Shown one piece after another: positions 8,137 through 15,217 of a stretch of 50,282 nt of DNA. A program made the position numbers and the translations under genes. The stretch lies in the NCBI GenBank assembly GCA_034211175.1, contig JAXHUH010000012.1, positions 1 to 50,282 on the forward strand. Reading direction: 5' to 3'. Each line of letters begins with the position of its first letter. Within the stretch, counting starts at the first letter, position 1. The notes under the pieces are model-generated. The model did not search any database. It was not told where the DNA came from and was given only the letters and a program-made list of their open reading frames with translations. The DNA comes from JAXHUH01 sp034211175 (GTDB lineage Bacteria; Actinomycetota; Acidimicrobiia; Acidimicrobiales; CAIXPF01).

Positions 8137-9015
8137 ATGGACCCTGCTCCGAGCGCCGCGATCGAGACCCGTGAGCTGGCCTACTTCGTCGCGGTCGCGG
8201 AGGAGCTGCACTTCGGGCGGGCCGCCGAGCGCCTCGGCATGGCCCAGCCGCCCCTGTCGCGGGCGATCCGCCGGCTCGAGCGCCGCCTCGGGGTGACCTT
8301 GTTCGACCGGACGAGCCGCCGAGTCGCCCTGACCCCGGCCGGCGCCGTGCTCCTGACCGAGGCCCGGGTCGCGCTCGATGCCGTGGCAACCGCCGTGACG
8401 CGAACCCGCCGGGCCGCCGCGCCGGGGCCGCTGCGGTTGGCGATGAAGCCGGGCAGCGACGCCGGCCTGCTCGCCGAGGCCCTCGCCTCGGTCCCCGCAC
8501 CGGTCGACGTGGTCGCCAGCACCGCCGAGCGAGCGGACCTGGTCCGGCGGGGTGAGGCCGACGTGGCGTTCCTCCACCACCCGAGCAACGACCTGACCGG
8601 CCTGGACACCACGGACCTGCTGGTCGAGGACCAGGCGGCGTTCCTCGCCCCCGACCACGCGCTGGCCCGGCGACCGTGCCTCCGCCTCGACGACCTGGCC
8701 GACGAGCCCCAGCCCCGCTGGCCGGAGCGCGTGCCCGACGCCGACGATGAGCGACGCGGCCCGCTGGTGGGCGACACGGCTGAGCTGATGCAGCGGATCG
8801 CGCTCGGTCAGCTGGTTTCCGTTGTCCCCCGCTCGGCCACCGACGCCGTCCGCCGCGACCTGGTCTGCGTCCCGGTCACCGACGCCCCGCCGACCACGCT
8901 GGTCCTCGCCTGGTCGGCCGGCCACCGGACCGAGCAGGTCGACGCGTTCGTCCGCTGCGTCGAGCGCACGGCCCGCCGGCGCCGCCGCCTCACCCGCCGG
9001 CCGGCGACGGGCTGA
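8137..9015 (+). CDS. LysR-family transcriptional regulator
   Basis: The 292-residue protein has the N-terminal winged HTH typical of the family (ELAYFVAVAEELHFGRAAERLGMAQPPLSRAI-type layout, residues 12-45; FDRTSRRVALTPAG at the wing). A two-lobed effector domain follows, starting PGPLRLAMKPGSD. It probably controls the divergent SDR gene and itself, responding to a small metabolite. The start at ATG 8137 lacks a Shine-Dalgarno sequence but lies 6 bases after a -10-like TATCGT, consistent with leaderless expression. Its 3' end overlaps the end of the convergent propeller gene by 26 bp. Confidence 0.88.
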   Translation: MDPAPSAAIETRELAYFVAVAEELHFGRAAERLGMAQPPLSRAIRRLERRLGVTLFDRTSRRVALTPAGAVLLTEARVALDAVATAVTRTRRAAAPGPLRLAMKPGSDAGLLAEALASVPAPVDVVASTAERADLVRRGEADVAFLHHPSNDLTGLDTTDLLVEDQAAFLAPDHALARRPCLRLDDLADEPQPRWPERVPDADDERRGPLVGDTAELMQRIALGQLVSVVPRSATDAVRRDLVCVPVTDAPPTTLVLAWSAGHRTEQVDAFVRCVERTARRRRRLTRRPATG

Positions 9016-10258
9016 GGTCGAGCCGGAACGCACACGGCTCGCGGGGCTCGGCCGGGTACACCGTCGGCGCCGGGCAATCGGCCTCCGCCCCGATCGGCAG
9101 CTCCCCGAGGATCGGGACGTCGCCGGCGTCGGCGACGACCGCGCTCACCGCGCCGGCGACCGGCAGCACTGCGCTGGCGAACATGGTCTCGCGGGCGGTG
9201 CCGATCATGGTCTCGTCCTCGACGCCGATGCGGCCGAGCGCCGTCGTGTCGCGCCCGTAGGAGCGCTCGACCACGTATGCGGCGTCGCCATCCGGCGCCC
9301 ACGCCGCGATGGCGAGATCGTCATCCCAGTTCTGCGTGCTCCCCACGCGACGATCCACCATCGCGACCTCGAGCCCGGCGAGACCCCGTGTTGCCGCCGC
9401 CACCATCGTGCCCCCGGGGGCGACCGCGGCATCGACGTATCCGGTGGCGCCCTCGAACCCCGGCGACATCGACCACTCCACGCCGGTGTCGACGTTCTCG
9501 ACGGTGACGATCCCGCAGTCGGCAAGGCAGTGGACGAGGTGCTCGCCGTCGCTGTCGAGCGCGACCGACGTGTCGCTTCCGACGTCGTCGACGACGGCGC
9601 CGGCGTCGAGGTCCCACAGGTCGAGCCCGTCGTCGGTCTGGAGCACGAGACGGTCGCCGACGCCGATCACCGGGCTCGCGTCGGGCACGCCGGGTGCCGA
9701 GCCGACGACGTTCCCGTCGAGGTCGACGAGCGAGTAGGTGACATCACCCGAGCCGATCCGGCCACCGTCCCAGTCGATCAGCCACACGTGCTCGTCGTCG
9801 GCCGGCAGGAAGATCGTCGCCTCCCCCAACCGCTGCGGGTCGGAGCCGTCGTAGTCGACGGCCCAGATCTCGCCCCACCCGACGACGAGCCGGTCACCGA
9901 CCCGGCGGAGGCGGAACGGCTGGTCACCCGGCCGCTGACCGGGGAGCGACCACCGAGCCGCGACCCCGGTGTCGAGGTCGACGGCGAGGACACCGTCGTA
10001 GCCGTCGTCGAGCAGCAGCACCTCGTCGGTCTCCTCGCCGAGCACCTGGACGTCCTCACCCGGCCGATCGACGGTGGCGACGTCGACCGCGTCGTCGCCG
10101 GCCCACGGCGCGGTGCCGACCACGACCACGGCGACCGCTGCAGCGGCGGACAGGGCAGCGACGACAGTCCGACGACGCCGACGTCGCCGATGACGCCCGG
10201 GTGCGGCGTCGACGAGGCTGCGGCGCAGCTCGGGAAGCAGGACGTCCTGGTCGGTCAT
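8990..10258 (-). CDS. Membrane-anchored beta-propeller protein coupled to an ECF sigma factor (P1)
   Basis: The 422-residue product has a 30-residue cytoplasmic tail ending in an Arg run, one membrane helix (31-50) and a beta-strand-rich extracytoplasmic domain with WD40/TolB-like repeats (LLLDDGYDG, LVVGWGEIW, LGEATIF, VAPGGTMVAA). Cys pairs occur in HCLADC and near the C-terminus (one in EADC, one in PCAFRL). The start ATG overlaps the stop of the upstream sigma gene (ATGA), so the two are translationally coupled. In such pairs the second gene is often an anti-sigma factor. Here no zinc-containing anti-sigma domain is visible and only the short basic tail could touch the sigma factor, so that role is inference. 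It is a clear paralogue of the protein at 15218-17065. Confidence 0.8.
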   Translation of the reverse strand: MTDQDVLLPELRRSLVDAAPGRHRRRRRRRTVVAALSAAAAVAVVVVGTAPWAGDDAVDVATVDRPGEDVQVLGEETDEVLLLDDGYDGVLAVDLDTGVAARWSLPGQRPGDQPFRLRRVGDRLVVGWGEIWAVDYDGSDPQRLGEATIFLPADDEHVWLIDWDGGRIGSGDVTYSLVDLDGNVVGSAPGVPDASPVIGVGDRLVLQTDDGLDLWDLDAGAVVDDVGSDTSVALDSDGEHLVHCLADCGIVTVENVDTGVEWSMSPGFEGATGYVDAAVAPGGTMVAAATRGLAGLEVAMVDRRVGSTQNWDDDLAIAAWAPDGDAAYVVERSYGRDTTALGRIGVEDETMIGTARETMFASAVLPVAGAVSAVVADAGDVPILGELPIGAEADCPAPTVYPAEPREPCAFRLDLSPSPAGG

Positions 10259-10899
10259 CGGCGGGGCTCCTCGGGTGTGCGCGCCTCTTCGGGTGGTCGC
10301 ATCGCCGCAGGGTCGTCGAGCTGCTCGGCGAGCTGAGCGAGTCCCCGGGCGACGCGGACCCTGGCGGCGCCCTCGGTGCACCCGAGCTCGTCGGCGACGG
10401 CGGCGTAGGCGAGCCCGTCGAGGACCCGGAGCCGCACTGCGGCGGCGACTGCGTCGGACAGCTCGGCGAGGGCGTTGCGGAGCCGTTCGCCGAGCCCGGC
10501 CAGGTCGACCAGCTCCTCGACCCGTTCGATGGCGTCATCGGTGAGCACGACCCGTTCGGCACCGAGTCGGCGCCGGGCCCGGGTGCCGACCTCCTCGGCC
10601 CGGAGGTACCGGGCGAGTTGGCGCCGTGCGATCGTGAAGAGCCACGCCCCCGCCGGCGCACCGGTGTCGGTGAAGCGCCGGCGGGAGGTGAAGGCGGCGG
10701 CGAACGTCTCCGCGGTGAGGTCGGCGGCGGTCTGGGCGCAGCCGGTGCGGCGGTAGAAGAACCCGAGCATCGCTCGCTCGTGGCGGTCGTAGAGGGCGCC
10801 GAAGCGGTCGACGTCGTCCACCGAGCCGACGAGCAGCTCGGCGTCGGTGACGTCGCGGCCCTCCTCGTGGTCGACCTCGGTCCGGCTCCTCACGCCCAT
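10255..10899 (-). CDS. ECF-type RNA polymerase sigma factor
   Basis: The 214-residue protein has sigma region 2 (FGALYDRHERAMLGFFYRRTG, ADLTAETFAAAF, AWLFTIARRQLARYLR) and region 4 (AVRLRVLDGLAYAAVADELGCTEGAARVRVARGL), with no region 1 or 3. It should direct RNA polymerase to a small set of promoters, probably including its own. I chose ATG 10899; an open frame to 10983 has no ribosome site. The last codons overlap the propeller gene P1. Its targets and releasing signal are unknown. Confidence 0.88.
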   Translation of the reverse strand: MGVRSRTEVDHEEGRDVTDAELLVGSVDDVDRFGALYDRHERAMLGFFYRRTGCAQTAADLTAETFAAAFTSRRRFTDTGAPAGAWLFTIARRQLARYLRAEEVGTRARRRLGAERVVLTDDAIERVEELVDLAGLGERLRNALAELSDAVAAAVRLRVLDGLAYAAVADELGCTEGAARVRVARGLAQLAEQLDDPAAMRPPEEARTPEEPRR

Positions 10900-12030
10900 A
10901 CATCCGACTACATGCCACGACCTCGGGCGGGCGTTACATCGACGGCCCGAGATCTCGGCGCACGAGCAGCGGCGCAGCCGCAACGCCCGGCGATCACGAT
11001 GCCGGCCCTGCGCCCGGCGTTCCCGAGGGCGCCTCCGCGTGGGTGATGTGCACGGTCACCTTCTCGACGGCGTCGAACACGGAATCACCTCGGCCGTCGC
11101 CGCCCGGACCGCCGCGTGGCGGCTCATCACCCGAGCTGAGGCGAGCATGGACACCACCTCGCAGGACCGGACCCGGAGCTACATACGGAGGAGCAGAGCC
11201 GGGCGTCCAGCCGAGGTCGGGTCACCGGATCGCCGGGCGCGCCGCCATCGACGCCGTCCGGTACGCCGGCAACCAGTCGGTGTTCCACCGAACTGGTCGG
11301 CGAGGGGCCGGAGCCCCACGCCGTCCGATGGCTTGCTCGTCGCCGCTGGATCGTGGCATCGCGCCGCTCGACGAGCACCTGGCCGGCACCGCGGGCCACC
11401 CACCGCCTCGGCTGAATGCCGTCAGCGATCAGACTGATGCACGGCCGAGCCACGGGTGTCGGCCACGCAGTGCTCTTCCCGGCGTTCGACGAGGCGCCAC
11501 GTCTGATCGCCCAGGAGGCGATGGAGCGCGCCGCGCCCCGATCCGGCAGTCCTGGCCCGCAGAACCGCTCGGCGACGCGCCGAGGTTCCGCGTCGCCACG
11601 TCGTGGGTCGTCGGTTGCGGCCAGCGGCGCAAGGTCGTTCGAGTGGGCCGATGACAACCGTCGAACTCCGGAGCGGCGCTGGCTACACGGTGGCAGCACC
11701 CGACCCCATGACGTCGAGCGGACCATCGCCGCCACCGCGTTCGCCGATCGCGCCCGCCTGCCGGCCACCACCGCGCACATCAGGCGTCCCTCCGAGGAGG
11801 CGGTGATCCGGGCTCGTCGCCGTCGGCGCTCGCGGGCAACGGCGAGGAGGCCGGGTACTCAGTTGCACGGCGGATGGGGCGCCCGACCGGGTGCGGGGCG
11901 ACGCGACGATCGGGGGCTCTCCGAACGCGGTCCGCCCGTCCCGGCAACCGAACACACCGCAGCACCGGCCGTGCCGGTCGGACATCTGCCGATGCGGCCG
12001 GTGGCGCCACCCGGCCCCGCGGCCGCGCTG
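10900..12030. other. 1.1-kb region with no supported gene
   Basis: Open frames exist on both strands, but none has a ribosome site plus a recognisable domain, and their translations are low-complexity Arg/Pro/Ser strings with no consistent wobble-position pattern. The first 150 bases should hold the sigma-gene promoter. The rest may be an eroded gene or a regulatory/non-coding stretch. Confidence 0.5.
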
Positions 12031-12933
12031 TCAGGCCGCGGTCTGGGCCTCGTCGGCCCAGAAGGTGCGGAGCAGGTCGGCGAGCTCGCCGGGTCGTTCC
12101 TGGGGCCAGAACAGCTTGGCGTCGGGGATCTCGACGACCTCGGTGGCGCCGGGGATGGTGTCTCGCAGCCAGCGGGCCCACTTCAGGTCGAAGAACTCGT
12201 CGCCCGTGCCCCAGGCGAGGAGCGTGGGCGCGTCGAGCCCCTTCAGCCCCGGTTCGATGGCCACGAGGTCGTCGGCCCGCAGCCCGACGAGGAACCGCTG
12301 GATGTCCTCCGCCGCCCCGGCCCGCCGACCGACCGCCTCGACGTAGGGCAGCAGATCCTCGTCGCTCATCGCCGCCGGGTCCTGGTAGCCCATGCCGAGC
12401 ACGCTCGGGAGGCGCACCGAGCGTGGGGTGGCGAACAACGGCGGCACCGCCTCGGCCAAGGCGCCCGCGTGGGCGGCCTCGACGACCGCGGCGAACGCGT
12501 CCGGCGGGAGGTCGGAGTGGACGTCGCAGTTGGTGAGAGCGAGCGACCGGACCAGCGAGGTGTGGTTGACCGCGAAGACCTGGGAGATGGCACCGCCGCT
12601 GTCGTTGCCGACGACGTCGACCGCCGTGAGTCCGAGCTTCCCGCACAGCTCGGCAAGGAGGTGCGCGAGCCCGGGGAGCGTGAGCTCGTGGTCGGCGACC
12701 GGGGTCGCGCCGTGGCCGGGGAGGTCGACGACGATGCAACGCCGGAGGTCGGCGACCCGCTCGGCGACCCCGTGCCAGAACCAGCTGTTGAGGAACACCC
12801 CGTGGACGAAGAGGGCCGCGGGCGGGGCCTCGCCGGCGCTGCCGTCGGATGGTGAGCCGAGGTCGACGAAGGCGACGTCGCCGCGGTCGAGCGTGATCGT
12901 GCGGCGGTGGGCGAAGAACTGGTCCGGGGTCAT
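12031..12933 (-). CDS. Alpha/beta-hydrolase with Asp in the nucleophile position
   Basis: The 300-residue protein has the oxyanion HG motif (FVHGVFLN, 42-49), a nucleophile elbow VGNDSGG with Asp111 where most esterases have Ser, and a probable acid residue D245 (GTGDEFFD). The expected C-terminal catalytic His is not seen; the segment reads DAKLFWPQERP. The elbow resembles haloalkane or fluoroacetate dehalogenases and epoxide hydrolases, but without the His turnover by that mechanism is doubtful. It is divergent from a TetR gene with a long palindrome in between, so it is the likely TetR target. The inducer is probably a hydrophobic substrate or product. Confidence 0.8.
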   Translation of the reverse strand: MTPDQFFAHRRTITLDRGDVAFVDLGSPSDGSAGEAPPAALFVHGVFLNSWFWHGVAERVADLRRCIVVDLPGHGATPVADHELTLPGLAHLLAELCGKLGLTAVDVVGNDSGGAISQVFAVNHTSLVRSLALTNCDVHSDLPPDAFAAVVEAAHAGALAEAVPPLFATPRSVRLPSVLGMGYQDPAAMSDEDLLPYVEAVGRRAGAAEDIQRFLVGLRADDLVAIEPGLKGLDAPTLLAWGTGDEFFDLKWARWLRDTIPGATEVVEIPDAKLFWPQERPGELADLLRTFWADEAQTAA

Positions 12934-12953
12934 GAGACGGGCCTCCTATGAAC

Positions 12954-13011
12954 GTGCAATCTGTACGTACGTGCAGCTTGCACGTTACATGCAGGCTGCA
13001 CGTACGTACAG
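12954..13011. promoter_or_regulatory. Palindromic TetR-type operator cluster
   Basis: CTGTACGTACGTGCAG (12961-12976) and CTGCACGTACGTACAG (12996-13011) are perfect 16-bp inverted arms around 19 bases. The spacer and left flank contain further GTGCA/TGCAC half-sites. The cluster lies between the divergent hydrolase and TetR starts and most likely binds TetR dimers at two or more sites, controlling both genes. Confidence 0.8.
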
Positions 13012-13034
13012 TGGTTCGCGATGGAGGGGCCGAC

Positions 13035-13622
13035 GTGAACCGGAAGGTGGAGCAGGGCGAGGCGACGCGGGCGGCGCTGGTGGAGGCGGCGCGTCGACTG
13101 TTCGGGGACCGCGGGTTCGCGGCGGTGGGGACGACGGAGATCGTGCGGGCGGCGGGGGTGACCCGGGGGGCGCTCTACCACCACTTCCCGGCGAAGGAGG
13201 ACCTGTTCGAGGCGGTGTACGAGCAGGTGGAGGCGGAGATCGCGACGACGCTCGTGCGGACCGCAGCGGAGGAGTCGACACCGTTGGGGCGGTTGCGGCG
13301 GGGGTCGTTGGCGTTCCTGGAGCTGTGCCTGGAGCCGGAGGTGCAGCGGATCTGTCTGATCGACGGGCCGGCGGTGTTGTCGTGGGAGACGTGGCAGGAG
13401 ATCAACGCCCGCTACACGCTGCGCCTGACGTCGGCGGCGATCCGCCAGGCGATCGAGGCCGAGCAGGTAGGGGAGCAGCCGGTGGAGCCGCTGGCCCAGC
13501 TCCTGCTGGCGGCAACCTCGGAGGCCGGCCTCCAGGTGGCCCGCAGCGACGACCCCGAGGCCGCCATGGAGCGCTACTCGACCACCCTGGCCACCCTGAT
13601 CGACAGCCTCGAACGCCACTGA
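13035..13622 (+). CDS. TetR-family transcriptional regulator
   Basis: The 195-residue regulator starts NRKVEQGEATRAALVEAA, with the HTH at about residues 25-48 (VGTTEIVRAAGVTRGALYHHFPAKEDLF), a textbook TetR DNA-binding domain. The ligand-binding half contains CLEPEVQRICLIDGPAVLSW and LLLAATSEAGL, common in repressors of small-molecule catabolism. GTG 13035 is 5 bases after GGAGGGG. The longer open frame from 12948 would translate the operator palindrome, which argues against it. Divergent from the alpha/beta-hydrolase, it probably represses that gene and itself. Confidence 0.92.
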   Translation: MNRKVEQGEATRAALVEAARRLFGDRGFAAVGTTEIVRAAGVTRGALYHHFPAKEDLFEAVYEQVEAEIATTLVRTAAEESTPLGRLRRGSLAFLELCLEPEVQRICLIDGPAVLSWETWQEINARYTLRLTSAAIRQAIEAEQVGEQPVEPLAQLLLAATSEAGLQVARSDDPEAAMERYSTTLATLIDSLERH

Positions 13623-13645
13623 CCGACCACGGGGCGCGCCGCCGC

Positions 13646-13663
13646 GGCGACCCGAAGGTCGCC
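13646..13663. terminator. Hairpin between convergent TetR and HNH genes
   Basis: GGCGACC, a CGAA tetraloop and GGTCGCC form a perfect 7-bp stem in the 67-bp convergent gap. There is no U-tract, as is usual in high-GC actinobacteria, so it may serve both strands. Confidence 0.55.
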
Positions 13664-13689
13664 TGACCGGCAGCTGGGAATCCGCCGCG

Positions 13690-14880
13690 TCACCAGAGGC
13701 GGGGTGGGTCGACGCCCCTCGGTCGAGTCGTCAGTACCCGCCCAGACGGAAGCGTGATCTTCAGCGTCGCGTCAGGCAGCAGCTTGAGTTGCCAGCCGAG
13801 CTCGTGGAGCAGGTGGTGGTGCCGCTCGCAGATGAGTGCGAGGTTGTCGATGTCGGTGGGCCCGCCGTCGTCCCACTCGACGACGTGGTGCGCCTCGCAC
13901 CACGCCGGCCCGCGGTCACACCCGTGAGCGCGGCAGCCGCCGTCGCGGGAGATGAGAGTCGACCACTGCGCGTCGGTCGCCGTCCGTTGGCCTCGCCCGT
14001 GGTGAAGGATCACGCCTTCGTCGTCACGGACGAGCCGGTGGGCGATCGAGTCGCACAGCCACCGCTCGACCGTCGGACGCGGCACCACCGACGCATCGGG
14101 ACTGGTCGCATCACCGGTCTCCGCGTTGACGGTGATGTTCAGGTGAGGCCGGTTCCGCTTGGTCGAGGTCTCCTGCTCGCAGTGCGTGAGGTAGAACCAC
14201 GCGACACTGACCAACGCGTCCGCACGCCGATGCGCAGGCGAACGCGCCGGTTCGTGTTCACCGTCGGGCTGCATTGCTCGTTTGATCGCTTTGTTGAGAA
14301 CGGCGGAGGCGTCGGCGTCGAGCTCACCGTCGATGCGATGTCGTCCGTCGAGCATCTTCGAGATGTGCAGTGACCGCTTGTCGAGCCCGAGCTCGCGTTC
14401 ACCGACCCGGTCCTTGGTCGCCTGCTTCCAGGCCTGCATCGCTTCGGATGCTTCGTCGACGGTCAGGTCCTCGAGCAGCGGGATCAGGTCGTCGGACTGG
14501 TCGGCGAACTCGTCGACCAACTTCCCAGGCGTGTTGTCGACGACCGCCCGGACATGCCCCGACCGCACTCGCCCGGCTTCGAACGACGCGGCCAACACCG
14601 GCAACCGCCTCAACTTGCGGGCCATCGACATCATCCCCGCCGCTTCGCCGTGGTGGAGCCCTTCGCCCTTCAACCACGCCGTCATCGACGTCGCCGACTC
14701 GACCTCGAACAGCTTCGCCTCATCAGCAGCGACGAGCGCCGGCGAGACCTTCCCCTTCAACTGATCGATCGCACACACCACACGACGAATCTCATCGAGA
14801 TCACAGCCGACCGAAAGATCGGCCACTGCCACGAGCAGCTCCGCCGCCTGCATACGATCAAACTCTACCAAACCGACCAT
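13690..14880 (-). CDS. DUF222/HNH endonuclease-domain protein (13E12 repeat family)
   Basis: The 396-residue protein has an N-terminal alpha-helical DUF222 region (LSVGCDLDEIRRVVCAID, GAAGMMSMARKLRRLP, GRVRSGHVRAV) and a C-terminal HNH motif (CEAHHVVEWDDGG...LALICERHHHLLHE, about residues 328-359), preceded by a Cys pair that may bind zinc. These genes are multicopy in many actinobacteria and related to the REP13E12 repeats of mycobacteria; their role is not established. ATG 14880 gives the usual start GLVEFDRMQAAELL; the frame open to 14988 is not needed. An 8-bp inverted repeat and a repeat cluster lie just upstream. Confidence 0.88.
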   Translation of the reverse strand: MVGLVEFDRMQAAELLVAVADLSVGCDLDEIRRVVCAIDQLKGKVSPALVAADEAKLFEVESATSMTAWLKGEGLHHGEAAGMMSMARKLRRLPVLAASFEAGRVRSGHVRAVVDNTPGKLVDEFADQSDDLIPLLEDLTVDEASEAMQAWKQATKDRVGERELGLDKRSLHISKMLDGRHRIDGELDADASAVLNKAIKRAMQPDGEHEPARSPAHRRADALVSVAWFYLTHCEQETSTKRNRPHLNITVNAETGDATSPDASVVPRPTVERWLCDSIAHRLVRDDEGVILHHGRGQRTATDAQWSTLISRDGGCRAHGCDRGPAWCEAHHVVEWDDGGPTDIDNLALICERHHHLLHELGWQLKLLPDATLKITLPSGRVLTTRPRGVDPPRLW

Positions 14881-14885
14881 GATGA

Positions 14886-14905
14886 TTCGAGTGAAACCAC
14901 TCGAA
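14886..14905. promoter_or_regulatory. Inverted repeat in the HNH gene leader
   Basis: TTCGAGTG (14886-14893), loop AAAC, CACTCGAA (14898-14905) is a perfect 8-bp dyad ending 6 bases before the HNH start codon. As RNA it would be a stem next to the start; as DNA it could be an operator. Confidence 0.55.
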
Positions 14906-15003
14906 AGTTCACACTTCACACTCCGCGAGCAACTGATCACTCGGATAGGACAACCCCGCCAGTGAGCCAGTACTGCGATTCGAATCACGGCGAGTCGACC
15001 ATT

Positions 15004-15131
15004 GTCGCTCCAATGTGGTGCGCAGAGTCTCGCGCCACGTCGAAGGCCCTGCCGTTTGTCGCTCCGATGTGGCGCGAAACCCCACCCGGCCCGCGGGGCC
15101 GGACCCCTCGTCGCTCCAACGTGGCGCGAGA
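15004..15131. repeat. Three direct copies of a 22-bp repeat
   Basis: Copies of GTCGCTCCRAYGTGGYGCGM begin at 15004, 15058 and 15110, a period of 52-54 bp. The first spacer holds an inverted partial copy (TCTCGCGCCACGTCG, about 15027-15043). The copies are imperfect and lie upstream of the HNH gene. This is a short interspersed palindromic-type repeat cluster of unknown role. Confidence 0.7.
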
Positions 15132-15217
15132 CCGGGGCGACTCGCCGTCGAGGCGATCAGCCCGGCACCGCAGCGAAGCGAGGACGTACGACCTTGACAC
15201 CGGAGCACAGCCGCCTG

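Larger units (their letters stand above)
14881..15217. other. Repeat-bearing intergenic region upstream of the HNH gene
   Basis: These 337 bp hold the HNH leader, an 8-bp inverted repeat and three copies of a 22-bp repeat, each listed separately. They also contain GATTCGAATC at about 14977, which resembles a tRNA T-loop but has no matching arms. No small gene is supported. Confidence 0.6.

Noticed and set aside
10847..11780. Several open frames in the 1.1-kb gap
   Set aside because: No domain, no ribosome site and low-complexity translations on both strands.
12948..13034. Longer N-terminus for the TetR protein
   Set aside because: It would translate the operator palindrome and lacks a ribosome site; GTG 13035 has one.
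14972..14990. tRNA-like GATTCGAATC motif
   Set aside because: The flanking bases do not pair as a T-arm and no acceptor or anticodon arm can be found.
15004..15131. Possible CRISPR array (22-bp repeats, spacers of about 30 bp)
   Set aside because: Only three imperfect copies, one spacer contains an inverted copy of the repeat, and no cas gene is visible.
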